Numbered from the stretch's first letter, positions 16,942-26,434 are shown. The stretch: DNA of 64,000 bases from an uncultured Desulfobacter sp. (GCF_963666145.1 NZ_OY762614.1:5694501-5758500), one strand, 5' to 3'. The notes: generated by a model from the sequence alone, not told the origin. Program-made: numbers and translations.

Positions 16942-17968
16942 ATATGTTGAGCAGGGGCTTACGGCCCCTGTTAACCTGACCTGGGAAGTGACCCAGCAGT
17001 GCAACCTGCGGTGCAGCCATTGCCTGTCAGCCTCCGGACGTCCTGCTGAAAACGAATTGACCACCGGGCAGGCCTTTGATCTGATAGACCAGCTCAGTGC
17101 CGCCACGGTATTCCAGATCAATTTTGGTGGTGGCGAACCCTTTATCCGGCCTGATTTTTACCAGATCCTGAAGAAGTGCCATGAAAAAAATATCATGACC
17201 TGTATCTCCACCAACGGTCTGCTACTTGACGAAGACAAGGTTGCCGCTCTTGCCCAACAAAGCGATCTGGTCTCCATCCAGGTCAGTATTGACGGGGCAA
17301 CCCCTTCCACCTGTGATGCCATACGGGGCAAAGGTTCCTTTGATGGCGCGATCCGGGCGGTTAAGCTGCTGGCTGAAACACACATTGCCACCAGCATCAA
17401 TACCGTGCTTACCGCCCAGAATGCCGATCAAATCCCCGAGCTGCATCGGCTGGCAAAATCTCTGGGCGTCTCATTTCGGGCCAGCCGGTTTCGGCCCTCG
17501 GGCCGGGGCCAGGAGAACTGGGACGAATTGAGACCCACAGCCCGCCAGTTGATCACATTTTCCGACTGGTTGAACGGCTGCCCCGATGTGCGCACCGGTG
17601 ACAGTTTTTTCTCCTTGACTGCCCAGGAGCGGCAAGGACTTGGGCTAAATCTGTGCGGTGCAGCCAAGCTGACCTGCTGTGTCGGTCCCACGGGGGATGT
17701 TTTCCCCTGTGCCTTTCTGCAAAGTGAGCGGTTTTATGCAGGTTCTATCCGGCAAGCTAATTTCCTCGATATCTGGGATAATGCTGAGATGTTTCAATCC
17801 TTTCGCAATCTTCGCATTCACTCCTGTGAGGATTGCAAACGCTTTGACCAGTGTCACGGCGGGTGCCCGGCCGTTGCCTACCATCTGAAAAATGAGATCG
17901 CCGGCGGTGATCCCGAATGCCTTGAGCGCTGTGTGACGGCCATTTCCGCTGCACCTGTTAGCGCTTGA
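16931..17968 (+). CDS. mftC: mycofactocin radical SAM maturase MftC
   Basis: A 345-residue radical SAM/SPASM enzyme that converts the C-terminal Val-Tyr of MftA by oxidative decarboxylation and ring closure. Cluster ligands are Cys24, Cys28 and Cys31 in CNLRCSHC, and the following LSASGRP matches the MftC type. GGGEPF is the SAM-binding strand. The SPASM region (from about residue 245) supplies further cysteines in LTCC, FPC, CEDC and CHGGC. The start used is ATG at 16931; the TTG two codons earlier is not needed. The OYE-type gene follows after 38 bases. Confidence 0.95.
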   Translation: MSNRYVEQGLTAPVNLTWEVTQQCNLRCSHCLSASGRPAENELTTGQAFDLIDQLSAATVFQINFGGGEPFIRPDFYQILKKCHEKNIMTCISTNGLLLDEDKVAALAQQSDLVSIQVSIDGATPSTCDAIRGKGSFDGAIRAVKLLAETHIATSINTVLTAQNADQIPELHRLAKSLGVSFRASRFRPSGRGQENWDELRPTARQLITFSDWLNGCPDVRTGDSFFSLTAQERQGLGLNLCGAAKLTCCVGPTGDVFPCAFLQSERFYAGSIRQANFLDIWDNAEMFQSFRNLRIHSCEDCKRFDQCHGGCPAVAYHLKNEIAGGDPECLERCVTAISAAPVSA

Positions 17969-18006
17969 CATGTAACCTGATTGCCAAAGAGGAAATTTTT
18001 TAAGAC

Positions 18007-19986
18007 ATGTCAACTTTTAACAAACTGTTCTCACCCATTACCCTGGGAAATGTTGAGGTCAAAAACCGGATCTCCTTTCAACCCCATCTGACCAACTTTG
18101 CGGTCAACAATCGGCCCAGCGAGCGTCAAATGTACTATTGGGGAGAACGGGCCAAGGGCGGCGCCGGACTGATCATCACCGAGGAGATGAGCGTTCATCC
18201 CACGGACATGGCATACGATAAACTCATAGATGTTTATCATCCCGAAGTGATTGATGGGTTTAAAAAAATTACCGATCACATCCATCAATATGACTGCCGC
18301 ATTTTTGCCCAGATCAACCACAATGGCCAGCAATGTGACGGGTCCAACTCCAGGCTGCCGGTCTGGGCGCCCAGCCCCATGCCCGACGTGCTTTTCCGGG
18401 AGACGCCCAAGGAGATGGAACCCGAAGATATTGATGAGGTGGCCCGGTATTTTGCCCAAAGCGCCCGGCACGTTAGGGAAGGCGGATTTGACGGCGTGGA
18501 GATCCAGTTCGGCCACTCCAGCCTCGCCCGGCAGTTTTTATCCCCCCTGACCAATTTCAGACAGGACGAGTTTGGCGGCAGCCTGGAGAACCGGATGCGG
18601 GCACCCCTGATGTTTGTGGAGGCGGTGCGCCGGGCCGTGGGCAAAGATTTTACCATTGGGATACGGATGTGCGCGGATGAAATGATCCCGGGCGGCCTGA
18701 ACCTTGAAAATGTCCAGGAGATCGGTGGTCTTTTTGAGCAAAGCGGGCTCATTGATTTTATGGATCTCTCCATTGCAACCTTTTATAATCTCTATCTGGT
18801 GGAAGGCACCATGCACATGCCTTTGGGTTACACCATTCCCCTTGCGGCAGGCATGCGTGAGAAAATTAAACTGCCCGTCTTTTGCACCGGCCGCATCAAT
18901 GATCCGGTGATGGCGGAAAAAGTGCTTGAAGCAGGTCAGGCCGATATGATCGGCATGTGCCGCGGGCTTATATGCGATCCTTTTTTACCGAAAAAAGCAC
19001 AAACCGGCCGGCTTGAAGACATCCGCCACTGTATTGCCGACAACCAGGGCTGCATCGGCCGTATCGGCATGAACAAAACCCTTGGCTGTATCCAAAATCC
19101 CTGCGTGGGCCGGGAAAAAGAGCTGGGCGGCGAGACCGGTACCACCCCGGCTGCGGTAAAAAAGAAGGTGATGATTGTTGGCGCAGGCCCCGCCGGTATG
19201 TGGGCCGCCAAGACGGCCGCCGGACGCGGGCATGACGTGACGCTTTACGAGCGCACAGATCGCGTGGGCGGCCAGATCAACATTGCCATGAAAGGTGCTG
19301 GCAGAGATGAGGTCGGCGTCATTATCCGCAATGAGAAAAGCTGGCTGGAAAAAAACGGGGTTCACCTTTGTTTAGGCGTCAGTGTCACACCCGAACTTGT
19401 GGCTGAAGAACAGCCCGATGCGGTGATTGTGGCCACCGGCAGCGTACCCAAGGAACATCCGGTGGGCGGCGCCGACGGCCCGGCGGTGTTCAATGTCTGG
19501 CAGGTACTCAATGGCGAAGCCGACCTTGGCGACAATATCTGTTTTATCGACTATGACGGCCATCACCGGGCAACGGCCACCGCTGAATTGCTGGCGGACC
19601 AGGGTAAGACGGTTCATATGATTACTTCCAGCCTGTTTATCGGTGCCGAACTTGGACCGACCCAGGATCTCTACCTGACCCGCCAGCGCCTGCTGCAAAA
19701 GGGCGTCACCTTCACCCCGGACATTGCGGTCATGGAAGTCGGCGGGGAAAAAGGGGAAAAGATTGTCAAAGGATTCAATGTCTATTCCAATGAGTGGCAG
19801 GAATGGGGTCCCTATGACACCCTGGTGCTTGCCATGGGCCAGCAGGTGGATGATTCACTGTATCATGCCTTGAAAGGCAAGGTTGCCGAACTGCACAGGA
19901 TCGGGGACTGCGTGGCCCCGCGTAAACTTGATATGGCCATCTGGGAAGGCACAAGGTTGGAAGTCAGCTATGATGAAATGCAATGA
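18007..19986 (+). CDS. mycofactocin-system FadH/OYE-family flavoprotein
   Basis: A 659-residue homologue of 2,4-dienoyl-CoA reductase. Residues 1-340 form an FMN-binding TIM barrel. Four cysteines at about 342-368 (CIADNQGC, GCIQNPC) suit a [4Fe-4S] cluster, and a C-terminal FAD/NAD(P) two-Rossmann region starts at VMIVGAGPAGMWAA (about 391). Members near mycofactocin genes are known as mycofactocin-system OYE proteins, with no proven reaction. With mftD absent from this locus, it may exchange electrons with the cofactor or reduce an enal; this is inference. The start follows GAGGAA. It overlaps the ETF alpha gene. Confidence 0.88.
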   Translation: MSTFNKLFSPITLGNVEVKNRISFQPHLTNFAVNNRPSERQMYYWGERAKGGAGLIITEEMSVHPTDMAYDKLIDVYHPEVIDGFKKITDHIHQYDCRIFAQINHNGQQCDGSNSRLPVWAPSPMPDVLFRETPKEMEPEDIDEVARYFAQSARHVREGGFDGVEIQFGHSSLARQFLSPLTNFRQDEFGGSLENRMRAPLMFVEAVRRAVGKDFTIGIRMCADEMIPGGLNLENVQEIGGLFEQSGLIDFMDLSIATFYNLYLVEGTMHMPLGYTIPLAAGMREKIKLPVFCTGRINDPVMAEKVLEAGQADMIGMCRGLICDPFLPKKAQTGRLEDIRHCIADNQGCIGRIGMNKTLGCIQNPCVGREKELGGETGTTPAAVKKKVMIVGAGPAGMWAAKTAAGRGHDVTLYERTDRVGGQINIAMKGAGRDEVGVIIRNEKSWLEKNGVHLCLGVSVTPELVAEEQPDAVIVATGSVPKEHPVGGADGPAVFNVWQVLNGEADLGDNICFIDYDGHHRATATAELLADQGKTVHMITSSLFIGAELGPTQDLYLTRQRLLQKGVTFTPDIAVMEVGGEKGEKIVKGFNVYSNEWQEWGPYDTLVLAMGQQVDDSLYHALKGKVAELHRIGDCVAPRKLDMAIWEGTRLEVSYDEMQ

Positions 19987-20992
19987 TCTGTTTATTGTGA
20001 CAGAGTTACCCGACGGGGTTCCAGACAGGACAGGGCAGGGGCTTTTGGCCTATGGCGCTCGCCTTGGGAACATTCTTGATGTCGATTTTCGTGCCCTTGT
20101 TTTTTCTCCGGTCGCACCCCAGGCCCAACAAGTATTCAGCGACTTTGGCGTGCCGAATGTGACCTTACTTAAGGGTGCTGATCAGTATCTTGATACCCCC
20201 CAGGTACTGGGCTCATCAATTGTCCGGTTTGCCGCTGAAAAAAAGGCGGGCATCATTGCCTTTGCCCACAACGATCTGGGCTGCACCCTGGCCCCTCTGA
20301 TTGCAGCTCTGCTGGATGCGGCAATCGTTACCGAGGTCAATGCGGTTTCCCGGGATGATGAGGGCGTGCACCTGAGCCGCAGTGTGATAGGGCGGCAAAT
20401 TGATGAAACATTGATCTGGAAGCCCAAGGGGTTTCTAATCATCACCGTGCCGATTAAATCCCTTAGCCCGGTCAGCCTGTCCAAGGACAGTTCAACGCCG
20501 TCACTAATCGATGAATATGCCCTGCCGGCTGACCTGATCGGGCAGACTGAGCCCCCAAAAAATGGTTATGTTGTTGTGGAAAGAATTCCGTCGGATCCCC
20601 AGACCGTTGATTTAACCGATGCCGAGGTGATTCTTTGTGCCGGAAAAGGGTGTGAGAAATCAGATTTTGAACAGCTTGATGAACTGTGTCGCCTGCTCGG
20701 CACCTCCCTTGGGGTGACCCGACCCGTGTATGATCTGGGCTGGGCCGATTTTAACAGAATGATCGGCCAGACCGGCAGGCGGGTTAAGCCAAGACTTTAT
20801 ATCAGTTTCGGGGTCTCGGGCTCCATGCACCATGTGGGGGGCATCCAGGACGCTGATCACATCGTTGCCATTGATAATGATGCCAAAGCGCCCATCTTTC
20901 CCAATGCGGACCAGGGGTATGTTGTGGATGTAAAAGAACTTTTACCGCAATTGCTTCAAAAAGTGCGCGCCGCCAAGGGGGAAAATTTATGA
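19973..20992 (+). CDS. mycofactocin-associated electron transfer flavoprotein, alpha subunit
   Basis: A 339-residue ETF alpha/FixB-like protein. The N-terminal half is an ETF alpha/beta Rossmann domain. The C-terminal half holds the FAD-binding signature ISFGVSGSMHHVGG followed by AIDNDAKAPIF, diagnostic of alpha subunits. It should form a heterodimer with the beta subunit encoded four genes later. Two adjacent ATG codons (19970 and 19973) lie inside the end of the OYE gene, so translation is coupled. The stop overlaps the next start by 4 bases. Confidence 0.9.
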   Translation: MKCNDLFIVTELPDGVPDRTGQGLLAYGARLGNILDVDFRALVFSPVAPQAQQVFSDFGVPNVTLLKGADQYLDTPQVLGSSIVRFAAEKKAGIIAFAHNDLGCTLAPLIAALLDAAIVTEVNAVSRDDEGVHLSRSVIGRQIDETLIWKPKGFLIITVPIKSLSPVSLSKDSSTPSLIDEYALPADLIGQTEPPKNGYVVVERIPSDPQTVDLTDAEVILCAGKGCEKSDFEQLDELCRLLGTSLGVTRPVYDLGWADFNRMIGQTGRRVKPRLYISFGVSGSMHHVGGIQDADHIVAIDNDAKAPIFPNADQGYVVDVKELLPQLLQKVRAAKGENL

Positions 20993-22287
20993 CACAATAT
21001 TTTCAAGCCATTGTTGTTGGGGCCGGCCCTGCAGGTTCTTCGGCGGCTTTGGCCATGGCCCGGGCTGGCCTTGATGTCGCGCTGCTGGAACGGGGCAATT
21101 TCCCCGGTGAAAAAAATATGTTCGGTGGTCTGCTCCACCGGATGTCCTCCCTTGAAGCATATATCCCCGACTTCTGGTCCAAGGCCCCAGTTGAACGCCA
21201 TGTGAACCAAAAAAATCTGACATTCATGACAGCGGATTCTATGGTAAATGTGCAGCTGGAGTCCGGCAATTTTGACCGGGCACCGTACAACGGGTATACC
21301 GTTTTGCGCCCTAAATTTGACAAGTGGCTTGCTGCCCAGGCTGTAAAAGCCGGGGCAACCCTAATTACCCGGGCCATGGTGGATGAGGTCATCATGGAAC
21401 AGGGACAGGTAAAAGGCGTCACTGTGCTCGGTCGGACGGGCAGGATTTGTGCCCCCCTGGTCATTGCCGCAGACGGGGTGCTCTCGTTTGTCGCTGCAAA
21501 AGCAGGACTCAGGCGGGGTACCCTCAAGCCGGATCAGATGGCTGTGGGCGTCAAGGCGTTGTACGATCTGCCCAAGCAGGTTATTGATGACCGATTCGGG
21601 CTCACCCGGGATCAAGGCTGCGCCAATGAATTTGTGGGCTGCACCGGTGGTGTCCGGGGCGGCGGGTGTCTTTACACCAACTATGACTCTGTGTCGCTGG
21701 GCCTTGTGGTGCATATCGGCAGCCTTAAAAAAGGTAAGAAAACTCCTTGCGATCTTTTAAATGATTTTGCCGACCATCCGCATCTGAGCAAAAAACTCAA
21801 AGGCGGACGCCTCATGGAGTATTCTGCCCATGTCATCCCGGAAGGGGGATATGACATGGTGCCCCAGCTGGCGGGCAACGGTATTCTTGTGGCCGGCGAT
21901 GCCGCCGCCTTTTGTAATGTGACCGGCATGCATTTGGAAGGGGTCAATTTTGCCTCCCATTCCGGCATTCTGGCGGCCAAGGCGGCCATTGCCGCACACA
22001 AGGCCCAGGATTTCAGCGAGCAGACGTTGCAGGGTTACATTAAGCTGCTTGACAACAGTTTTGTGTTACAGGATTTAAAAAAATTCAAACGTGCGCCCAA
22101 AATGCTTCACAATGACAGAATTTTTAATGAATACCCGGACCTTGCCTGCCGCCTGATGGAAAGCATCTATCGCATTGACGGCGAGCCCAAAAAAGGGTTC
22201 GGTGAACTTGCCCTGGATGCCGTTAAAAAAACAATGGGTGTAAAAAACATTGCCCGGGATATGTTAACCGCCTGGAGAGCCCTATGA
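20989..22287 (+). CDS. FixC-like ETF:quinone oxidoreductase flavoprotein
   Basis: A 432-residue FAD protein of the FixC/geranylgeranyl-reductase-like group. The FAD dinucleotide motif GAGPAGS starts at residue 9, and the second FAD contact is LVAGDAAAF followed by EGVNFAS. Like FixC, it lacks the C-terminal iron-sulfur domain of full-length ETF:quinone oxidoreductase; the next gene supplies it. It is expected to take electrons from the ETF and reduce quinone at the membrane. ATGA overlaps at both ends show tight coupling. Confidence 0.9.
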   Translation: MTQYFQAIVVGAGPAGSSAALAMARAGLDVALLERGNFPGEKNMFGGLLHRMSSLEAYIPDFWSKAPVERHVNQKNLTFMTADSMVNVQLESGNFDRAPYNGYTVLRPKFDKWLAAQAVKAGATLITRAMVDEVIMEQGQVKGVTVLGRTGRICAPLVIAADGVLSFVAAKAGLRRGTLKPDQMAVGVKALYDLPKQVIDDRFGLTRDQGCANEFVGCTGGVRGGGCLYTNYDSVSLGLVVHIGSLKKGKKTPCDLLNDFADHPHLSKKLKGGRLMEYSAHVIPEGGYDMVPQLAGNGILVAGDAAAFCNVTGMHLEGVNFASHSGILAAKAAIAAHKAQDFSEQTLQGYIKLLDNSFVLQDLKKFKRAPKMLHNDRIFNEYPDLACRLMESIYRIDGEPKKGFGELALDAVKKTMGVKNIARDMLTAWRAL

Positions 22288-22562
22288 ACATAGAAGAAAT
22301 TTTAGACTATACCAGCTTCACCATTGATCGCGAGCCCCATATCATAGTGGATCAAACGGTGTGTGCCACATGCACCCATCATGCCTGCACCACGGCATGC
22401 CCTGCCGGATGCTACAGCTGGTCCCAAAGCGATGAACGGCTCAGTTTTGTCTATGATGCCTGTCTGGAATGCGGTACATGTTACATTGTCTGTGAAAACA
22501 AGGCCTTTATTCGCTGGCGCTATCCCCGGGGTGGTTTTGGGGTATCCTACAGAATGACGTAA
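22284..22562 (+). CDS. FixX-like ferredoxin subunit
   Basis: A 92-residue iron-sulfur protein. Cys60-x2-Cys63-x2-Cys66-x3-Cys70 is a complete [4Fe-4S] ligand set. A second group (Cys27, Cys30, Cys35, Cys39, Cys43) is degenerate or may hold another cluster. The short basic C-terminal tail with YPRGGFGV is typical of FixX. It partners the FixC-like protein, whose gene it overlaps by 4 bases. The pair replaces the fused ETF:quinone oxidoreductase. Confidence 0.9.
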   Translation: MNIEEILDYTSFTIDREPHIIVDQTVCATCTHHACTTACPAGCYSWSQSDERLSFVYDACLECGTCYIVCENKAFIRWRYPRGGFGVSYRMT

Positions 22563-22609
22563 CCATATATATAAGGATACCCCGTGCGTTGGGGAATGGA
22601 AAAATAAAA

Positions 22610-23479
22610 ATGGCAAATGATCAACTCAATATTGTCGTGCTGCTGCGGACGTGTCGTGATCCCCGGCCTGCAGCCGGTGTGAAGGACGGCGGGTTTGCAA
22701 TCAAGGAACGGGATGTGCGCACCATGCTCAACCCATCTGATCTCGGTGCATTGGAAAAGGCATTGCAGCTAAAAGATAAACATTGTGGCTGGCTGACGGT
22801 TCTGGCCATGGGGGCCCACGGGGTGGAAGAATATCTGCGGATGGGTCTGTCCATGGGCGGGGATCGTGCCGTTCGCATCAGTGACCGGGTGATTATGGGC
22901 TATGATGATGCCGGGGTGTCCAGGGTGCTGAGCCGGGCCTTTGATATCCTATCGGCTGATGTGATCTGCACCGGTAATCTGCTTGAGGATCGCGGTTTTG
23001 ATGCGCTTTTCCCCCTTGCAGCGGCAAGATCCAATATTTCCTGTGTCCAGAATGTACTGACCGCAGAGGTGCAGGGCGATGGCCTGCAAATTTTTAGAGC
23101 TACCGATCATGGAGCAAGGCAGCGGGTGAAAACGTCGCTGCCGGCGGCCTTGACGTTTACCGGAAACATAGATGTTCGTTACCCAGGCATTGATGCGTTG
23201 CTCGAGGCTGAAAACACGCCCATAGAGGTATGGGAAACTCCGGAGTTAGGACTCACTCCTAGGGGTGCGCCGACAACGATGCCGGCAGGCTATGGAACAC
23301 CACGGCCTGATCCTGTGCGTGTTGCCACACCAGATCCAAACCTTCCGGCCTTTGACAGAATTTTAGCGCTGCTGTCCGGCGGGGTTACCGCACGTCAGGG
23401 GGAGGTTCACCGTCTTGGTGCCGACGAGACCGCCGATGAACTGATGGCGCTGTTCAGCAAGATAGCGTTGCTGCCCTAA
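22610..23479 (+). CDS. mycofactocin-associated electron transfer flavoprotein, beta subunit
   Basis: A 289-residue ETF beta/FixA-like protein. The N-terminal segment LNIVVLLRTCRDP and the middle LNPSDLGALEKALQL, followed by a nucleotide-binding GLSMGGDRAVRI region, match the family. The C-terminal third has a Pro/Thr-rich linker not usual for FixA. It pairs with the alpha subunit at 19973. The ATG at 22610 is preferred to an upstream TTG. MftF starts 5 bases after its stop. Confidence 0.88.
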   Translation: MANDQLNIVVLLRTCRDPRPAAGVKDGGFAIKERDVRTMLNPSDLGALEKALQLKDKHCGWLTVLAMGAHGVEEYLRMGLSMGGDRAVRISDRVIMGYDDAGVSRVLSRAFDILSADVICTGNLLEDRGFDALFPLAAARSNISCVQNVLTAEVQGDGLQIFRATDHGARQRVKTSLPAALTFTGNIDVRYPGIDALLEAENTPIEVWETPELGLTPRGAPTTMPAGYGTPRPDPVRVATPDPNLPAFDRILALLSGGVTARQGEVHRLGADETADELMALFSKIALLP

Positions 23480-23484
23480 AATCA

Positions 23485-24915
23485 ATGATGAACTATCGTT
23501 TTGCACCCCGGGTGGCGTTGATCGAACAAACCGACGGAGGCATCCTTCTGAAGCAGATTCCCCTGGGGGTTCTGCGGATCAATTCTGCGTGTGCAGCGCT
23601 GCTAAAAAGGCTCAGGGACGATGAAACTGTGTCCGGCTTTGAGCAGAACAAAGCCTTTTTTGACCAACTGGTTGCAAGGGGGTTTTTAGAGCAGATCCAA
23701 ACGGATCTCCAGGATCTGGACGCCTCTCCTTTTGTGAGTGTTATAATTCCTGTGCGGGACAGGGAACAGGAACTTGGTCGCTGTCTGCGATCGCTGTCCC
23801 GATTGGACTATCCGGCTGAATGTTTGGAAGTTATCGTTGTGGACGACGGCAGCCGTGATCACAGCGCCGGTTGTGCAAAAAGATGGGGCGCCAGGGTGAT
23901 CGACTCCGGTGCAGACGGTGCCGGGCCGGCTGGGGCCCGAAACCGGGGCGCTGATGCGGCCAACGGTGAGATTTTGGCGTTCATTGATTCAGACTGCACC
24001 GCTTCCAAAACATGGCTGAGACAACTTGTCACGCTTTTTGAGGACTCAACCCTTTCGGCCGTGGGAGGCAAAGTCGCCGGGATGGCTACCCGGTCCGCCC
24101 TTGACCGCTACGAGGATGTCATGTCCAGTCTTAGCCTGGGCGACCACTCGCGCCAGGCGGGAAAAGGGTCGGATACCTTTTATTTGCCAAGCTGCAATCT
24201 GCTGGTTAAAAAAGATAAATTTCTTGCCATGAAGGGATTTGCGCCGACAATGCAGGTGGGAGAAGATGTGGACCTGTGCTGGAGGATGCGGGATCAGGGG
24301 TGGCGCATTGCCTATATGCCCGCAGGCACAGTGTACCATCAACATCGAAATCAAATTTTTTCTTTTATGTCCCGGCGTTTTTTTTACGGTACATCAGAAG
24401 AAAAACTGAAGCGGCTGCATCCTAAACGAAAAAAGCAGATGGTGGTATCGCCCATGCTGGCAGGTTTCCTGCTCTCCTTTTTAACTATACCCTGGACCGG
24501 TGCTGCAGGTTTGCTGTTGGGCGTTCTTGTGGTCGTTACAGACAGTATTGTGCTCAAGCAGAAAACAAAAAAAATGCAAGTGAACATCGGATTTGTTTTG
24601 TTGCTGCGGGCGCGGTTGCGAACCATGGTCAGTCTGTTGTACTATCTTAGCTTTCACCTGGTCAGGTACTATTTAATTGCTATGATTGCCTTTGCAATCT
24701 GGCAGCCGCCTTTTATGTTGCTGTTATTGCTCATGCTCGGCTGCGCAGTGGTGGTAGATTTCAGGGTTAAAAAAGTCCAGTTGCCCTTTTTGTCTTTTTT
24801 GTTTTTCTACGTTTTGGAGCACATCTCCTATGGACTAGGCGTCTTCTGGGGATGTTTAACGGGCAGGAATTTTAGCAGCTATGTTGTGGTGCCGAGCACC
24901 CATAATAAAGATTAG
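23485..24915 (+). CDS. mftF: mycofactocin glycosyltransferase MftF
   Basis: A 476-residue membrane-associated family-2 glycosyltransferase that adds glucose units to the mycofactocin core. Residues 1-75 form a PqqD-like/MftB-like domain typical of MftF. The GT-A fold starts at VSVIIPVRDRE (about 84), with VDDGS and the metal-binding DSD (about 170) and a later GEDVDLCWR acceptor motif. The last 130 residues are hydrophobic with three or four membrane helices. No strong Shine-Dalgarno precedes the two possible ATGs, so coupling to the ETF beta gene is likely. Confidence 0.92.
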   Translation: MMNYRFAPRVALIEQTDGGILLKQIPLGVLRINSACAALLKRLRDDETVSGFEQNKAFFDQLVARGFLEQIQTDLQDLDASPFVSVIIPVRDREQELGRCLRSLSRLDYPAECLEVIVVDDGSRDHSAGCAKRWGARVIDSGADGAGPAGARNRGADAANGEILAFIDSDCTASKTWLRQLVTLFEDSTLSAVGGKVAGMATRSALDRYEDVMSSLSLGDHSRQAGKGSDTFYLPSCNLLVKKDKFLAMKGFAPTMQVGEDVDLCWRMRDQGWRIAYMPAGTVYHQHRNQIFSFMSRRFFYGTSEEKLKRLHPKRKKQMVVSPMLAGFLLSFLTIPWTGAAGLLLGVLVVVTDSIVLKQKTKKMQVNIGFVLLLRARLRTMVSLLYYLSFHLVRYYLIAMIAFAIWQPPFMLLLLLMLGCAVVVDFRVKKVQLPFLSFLFFYVLEHISYGLGVFWGCLTGRNFSSYVVVPSTHNKD

Positions 24916-24951
24916 AGATACAAACGATAAACACAAGTGAAAGGATCCATG

Positions 24952-26376
24952 ATGGCAGAATATGCGTTGATAATTAATGGTGAGAAAGTGGTTCCCAAGG
25001 AAACCTTTGACGTGATTAACCCGGCAACGGGCGAGGTGTTTGCCGCCTGCCCCAAGGCCAGTGTCGAGCTGCTGGACCAGGCGGTTACGGCAGCCAGAAA
25101 AGCCTTGCCCGGCTGGTCCGCCCTGGCCGATGAAAAACGGGTGGAATACCTGCAGCAGATTGCAGGGGTTATTGAAAAAAATATGGCTGAGCTTTCACAG
25201 CTGATCACCCTTGAACAAGGCAAGACTCAATCCGGTCCCGGGGCCAATTTTGAGGTGGGCGGCTGCATGGCCTGGACCCAGGTAACCGCAGGGCTTAAAC
25301 TTGAAAATGAGCTGATTGACGACAATCCGGAAGACACCATTGAACTGACCCGCAAGCCCGTGGGCGTTGTGGGTTCCATCACCCCCTGGAACTGGCCGCT
25401 GATGATTGCCGTCTGGCATATCATGCCGGCGCTGCGTGTGGGCTGCACGGTTGTTGTTAAACCCGCATCCTATACCCCGCTGTCAACATTGCGCCTGGTT
25501 GAATTGATCAATGATATCCTGCCCGCCGGCGTTCTCAATGTTGTGGCCGGCAGTTCCGACATCGGCAATGCCATGTCCGCCCATAAAGGCATTGATAAAA
25601 TCGTTTTTACCGGGTCTGTGGAGGTCGGCCAGACCATTATGCAGCGGGCCGCAACAAACTTGAAAACCCTGACCCTGGAACTTGGCGGCAATGACGCCGG
25701 TATCATTTTGCCCGGCACCGACATTGAGCCGTTGCTTGAGTCACTCTTTTGGGGCTGCTTTATCAATGCGGGACAGACCTGTGCCTGTCTCAAGCGGCTG
25801 TTTGTCCACGAGGGCCAATATGAAGAAATCTGCCAAAAGTTCACCGACTATGTGAGCAAAATTCCCGTGGGTGACGGCATGGATGAGGCCAATCTGATCG
25901 GACCTTTGGCCAATGCCGCCCAGTTTGATCTAATACGCAAATATGTGGATGATGCCAGGCAACAAGGGGCACGCGTATTGTGCGGCGGAGAGCCCATGCC
26001 CGGAAATGGGTATTTTTATCCCCTGACCCTGGTGGCCGATGTTACCGATGATATGGATCTGGTGAAAGAGGAGCAGTTCGGTACGGCCCTGCCCATCCTA
26101 AAATATTCTACCATTGATGAAGCCGTTGAGCGGGCCAATGCCGTGGATGTGGGCTTGGGCGGCTCTGCCTGGAGCAATGACGTAGCGCAGGCAAAAGCCG
26201 TTGCCCAGCGCCTGGAGTCAGGCACCGCCTGGGTCAATGCCCATGGCAAACTGCACCCCATGGCACCCTTCGGCGGTGTCAAGCTTTCCGGTGTCGGTAC
26301 TGAGTTTGGCCTGGAAGGATTAAAAGCCTACACGACCATTCAGGTGGTCAGTGTTGCCAAACCTCCCGCGAAATAG
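24952..26376 (+). CDS. aldehyde dehydrogenase
   Basis: A 474-residue NAD(P)-dependent aldehyde dehydrogenase. The general-base Glu lies in TLELGGND and the nucleophilic Cys in INAGQTCAC. NPATGEVFA and PWNWPLMIAVW are the usual N-terminal and NAD-site landmarks. It should oxidise the aldehyde made by the mycofactocin-dependent alcohol dehydrogenases, completing alcohol-to-acid conversion. The start is ATG 24952 with AAAGGA 6 bases upstream; a GTG at 24937 is not needed. A strong terminator follows, ending the island. Confidence 0.93.
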   Translation: MAEYALIINGEKVVPKETFDVINPATGEVFAACPKASVELLDQAVTAARKALPGWSALADEKRVEYLQQIAGVIEKNMAELSQLITLEQGKTQSGPGANFEVGGCMAWTQVTAGLKLENELIDDNPEDTIELTRKPVGVVGSITPWNWPLMIAVWHIMPALRVGCTVVVKPASYTPLSTLRLVELINDILPAGVLNVVAGSSDIGNAMSAHKGIDKIVFTGSVEVGQTIMQRAATNLKTLTLELGGNDAGIILPGTDIEPLLESLFWGCFINAGQTCACLKRLFVHEGQYEEICQKFTDYVSKIPVGDGMDEANLIGPLANAAQFDLIRKYVDDARQQGARVLCGGEPMPGNGYFYPLTLVADVTDDMDLVKEEQFGTALPILKYSTIDEAVERANAVDVGLGGSAWSNDVAQAKAVAQRLESGTAWVNAHGKLHPMAPFGGVKLSGVGTEFGLEGLKAYTTIQVVSVAKPPAK

Positions 26377-26385
26377 ATGTTTGCT

Positions 26386-26432
26386 GCCTCAACACCATGG
26401 GATTCAACGCCCGGGGTGTTGAGGCTCTTTTA
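26386..26432 (+). terminator. terminator ending the mycofactocin island
   Basis: An 11-bp perfect stem (gcctcaacacc 26386-26396 with ggtgttgaggc 26415-26425), then a T-run. It is 10 bases after the aldehyde dehydrogenase stop and may also serve the convergent thioesterase gene. Confidence 0.9.
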
Positions 26433-26434
26433 TA

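Noticed and set aside
18007..19986. Assigning the OYE-type gene as mftD
   Set aside because: MftD belongs to the LldD-like flavin dehydrogenases; this protein has the FadH layout with a four-cysteine cluster and a C-terminal FAD/NAD domain.
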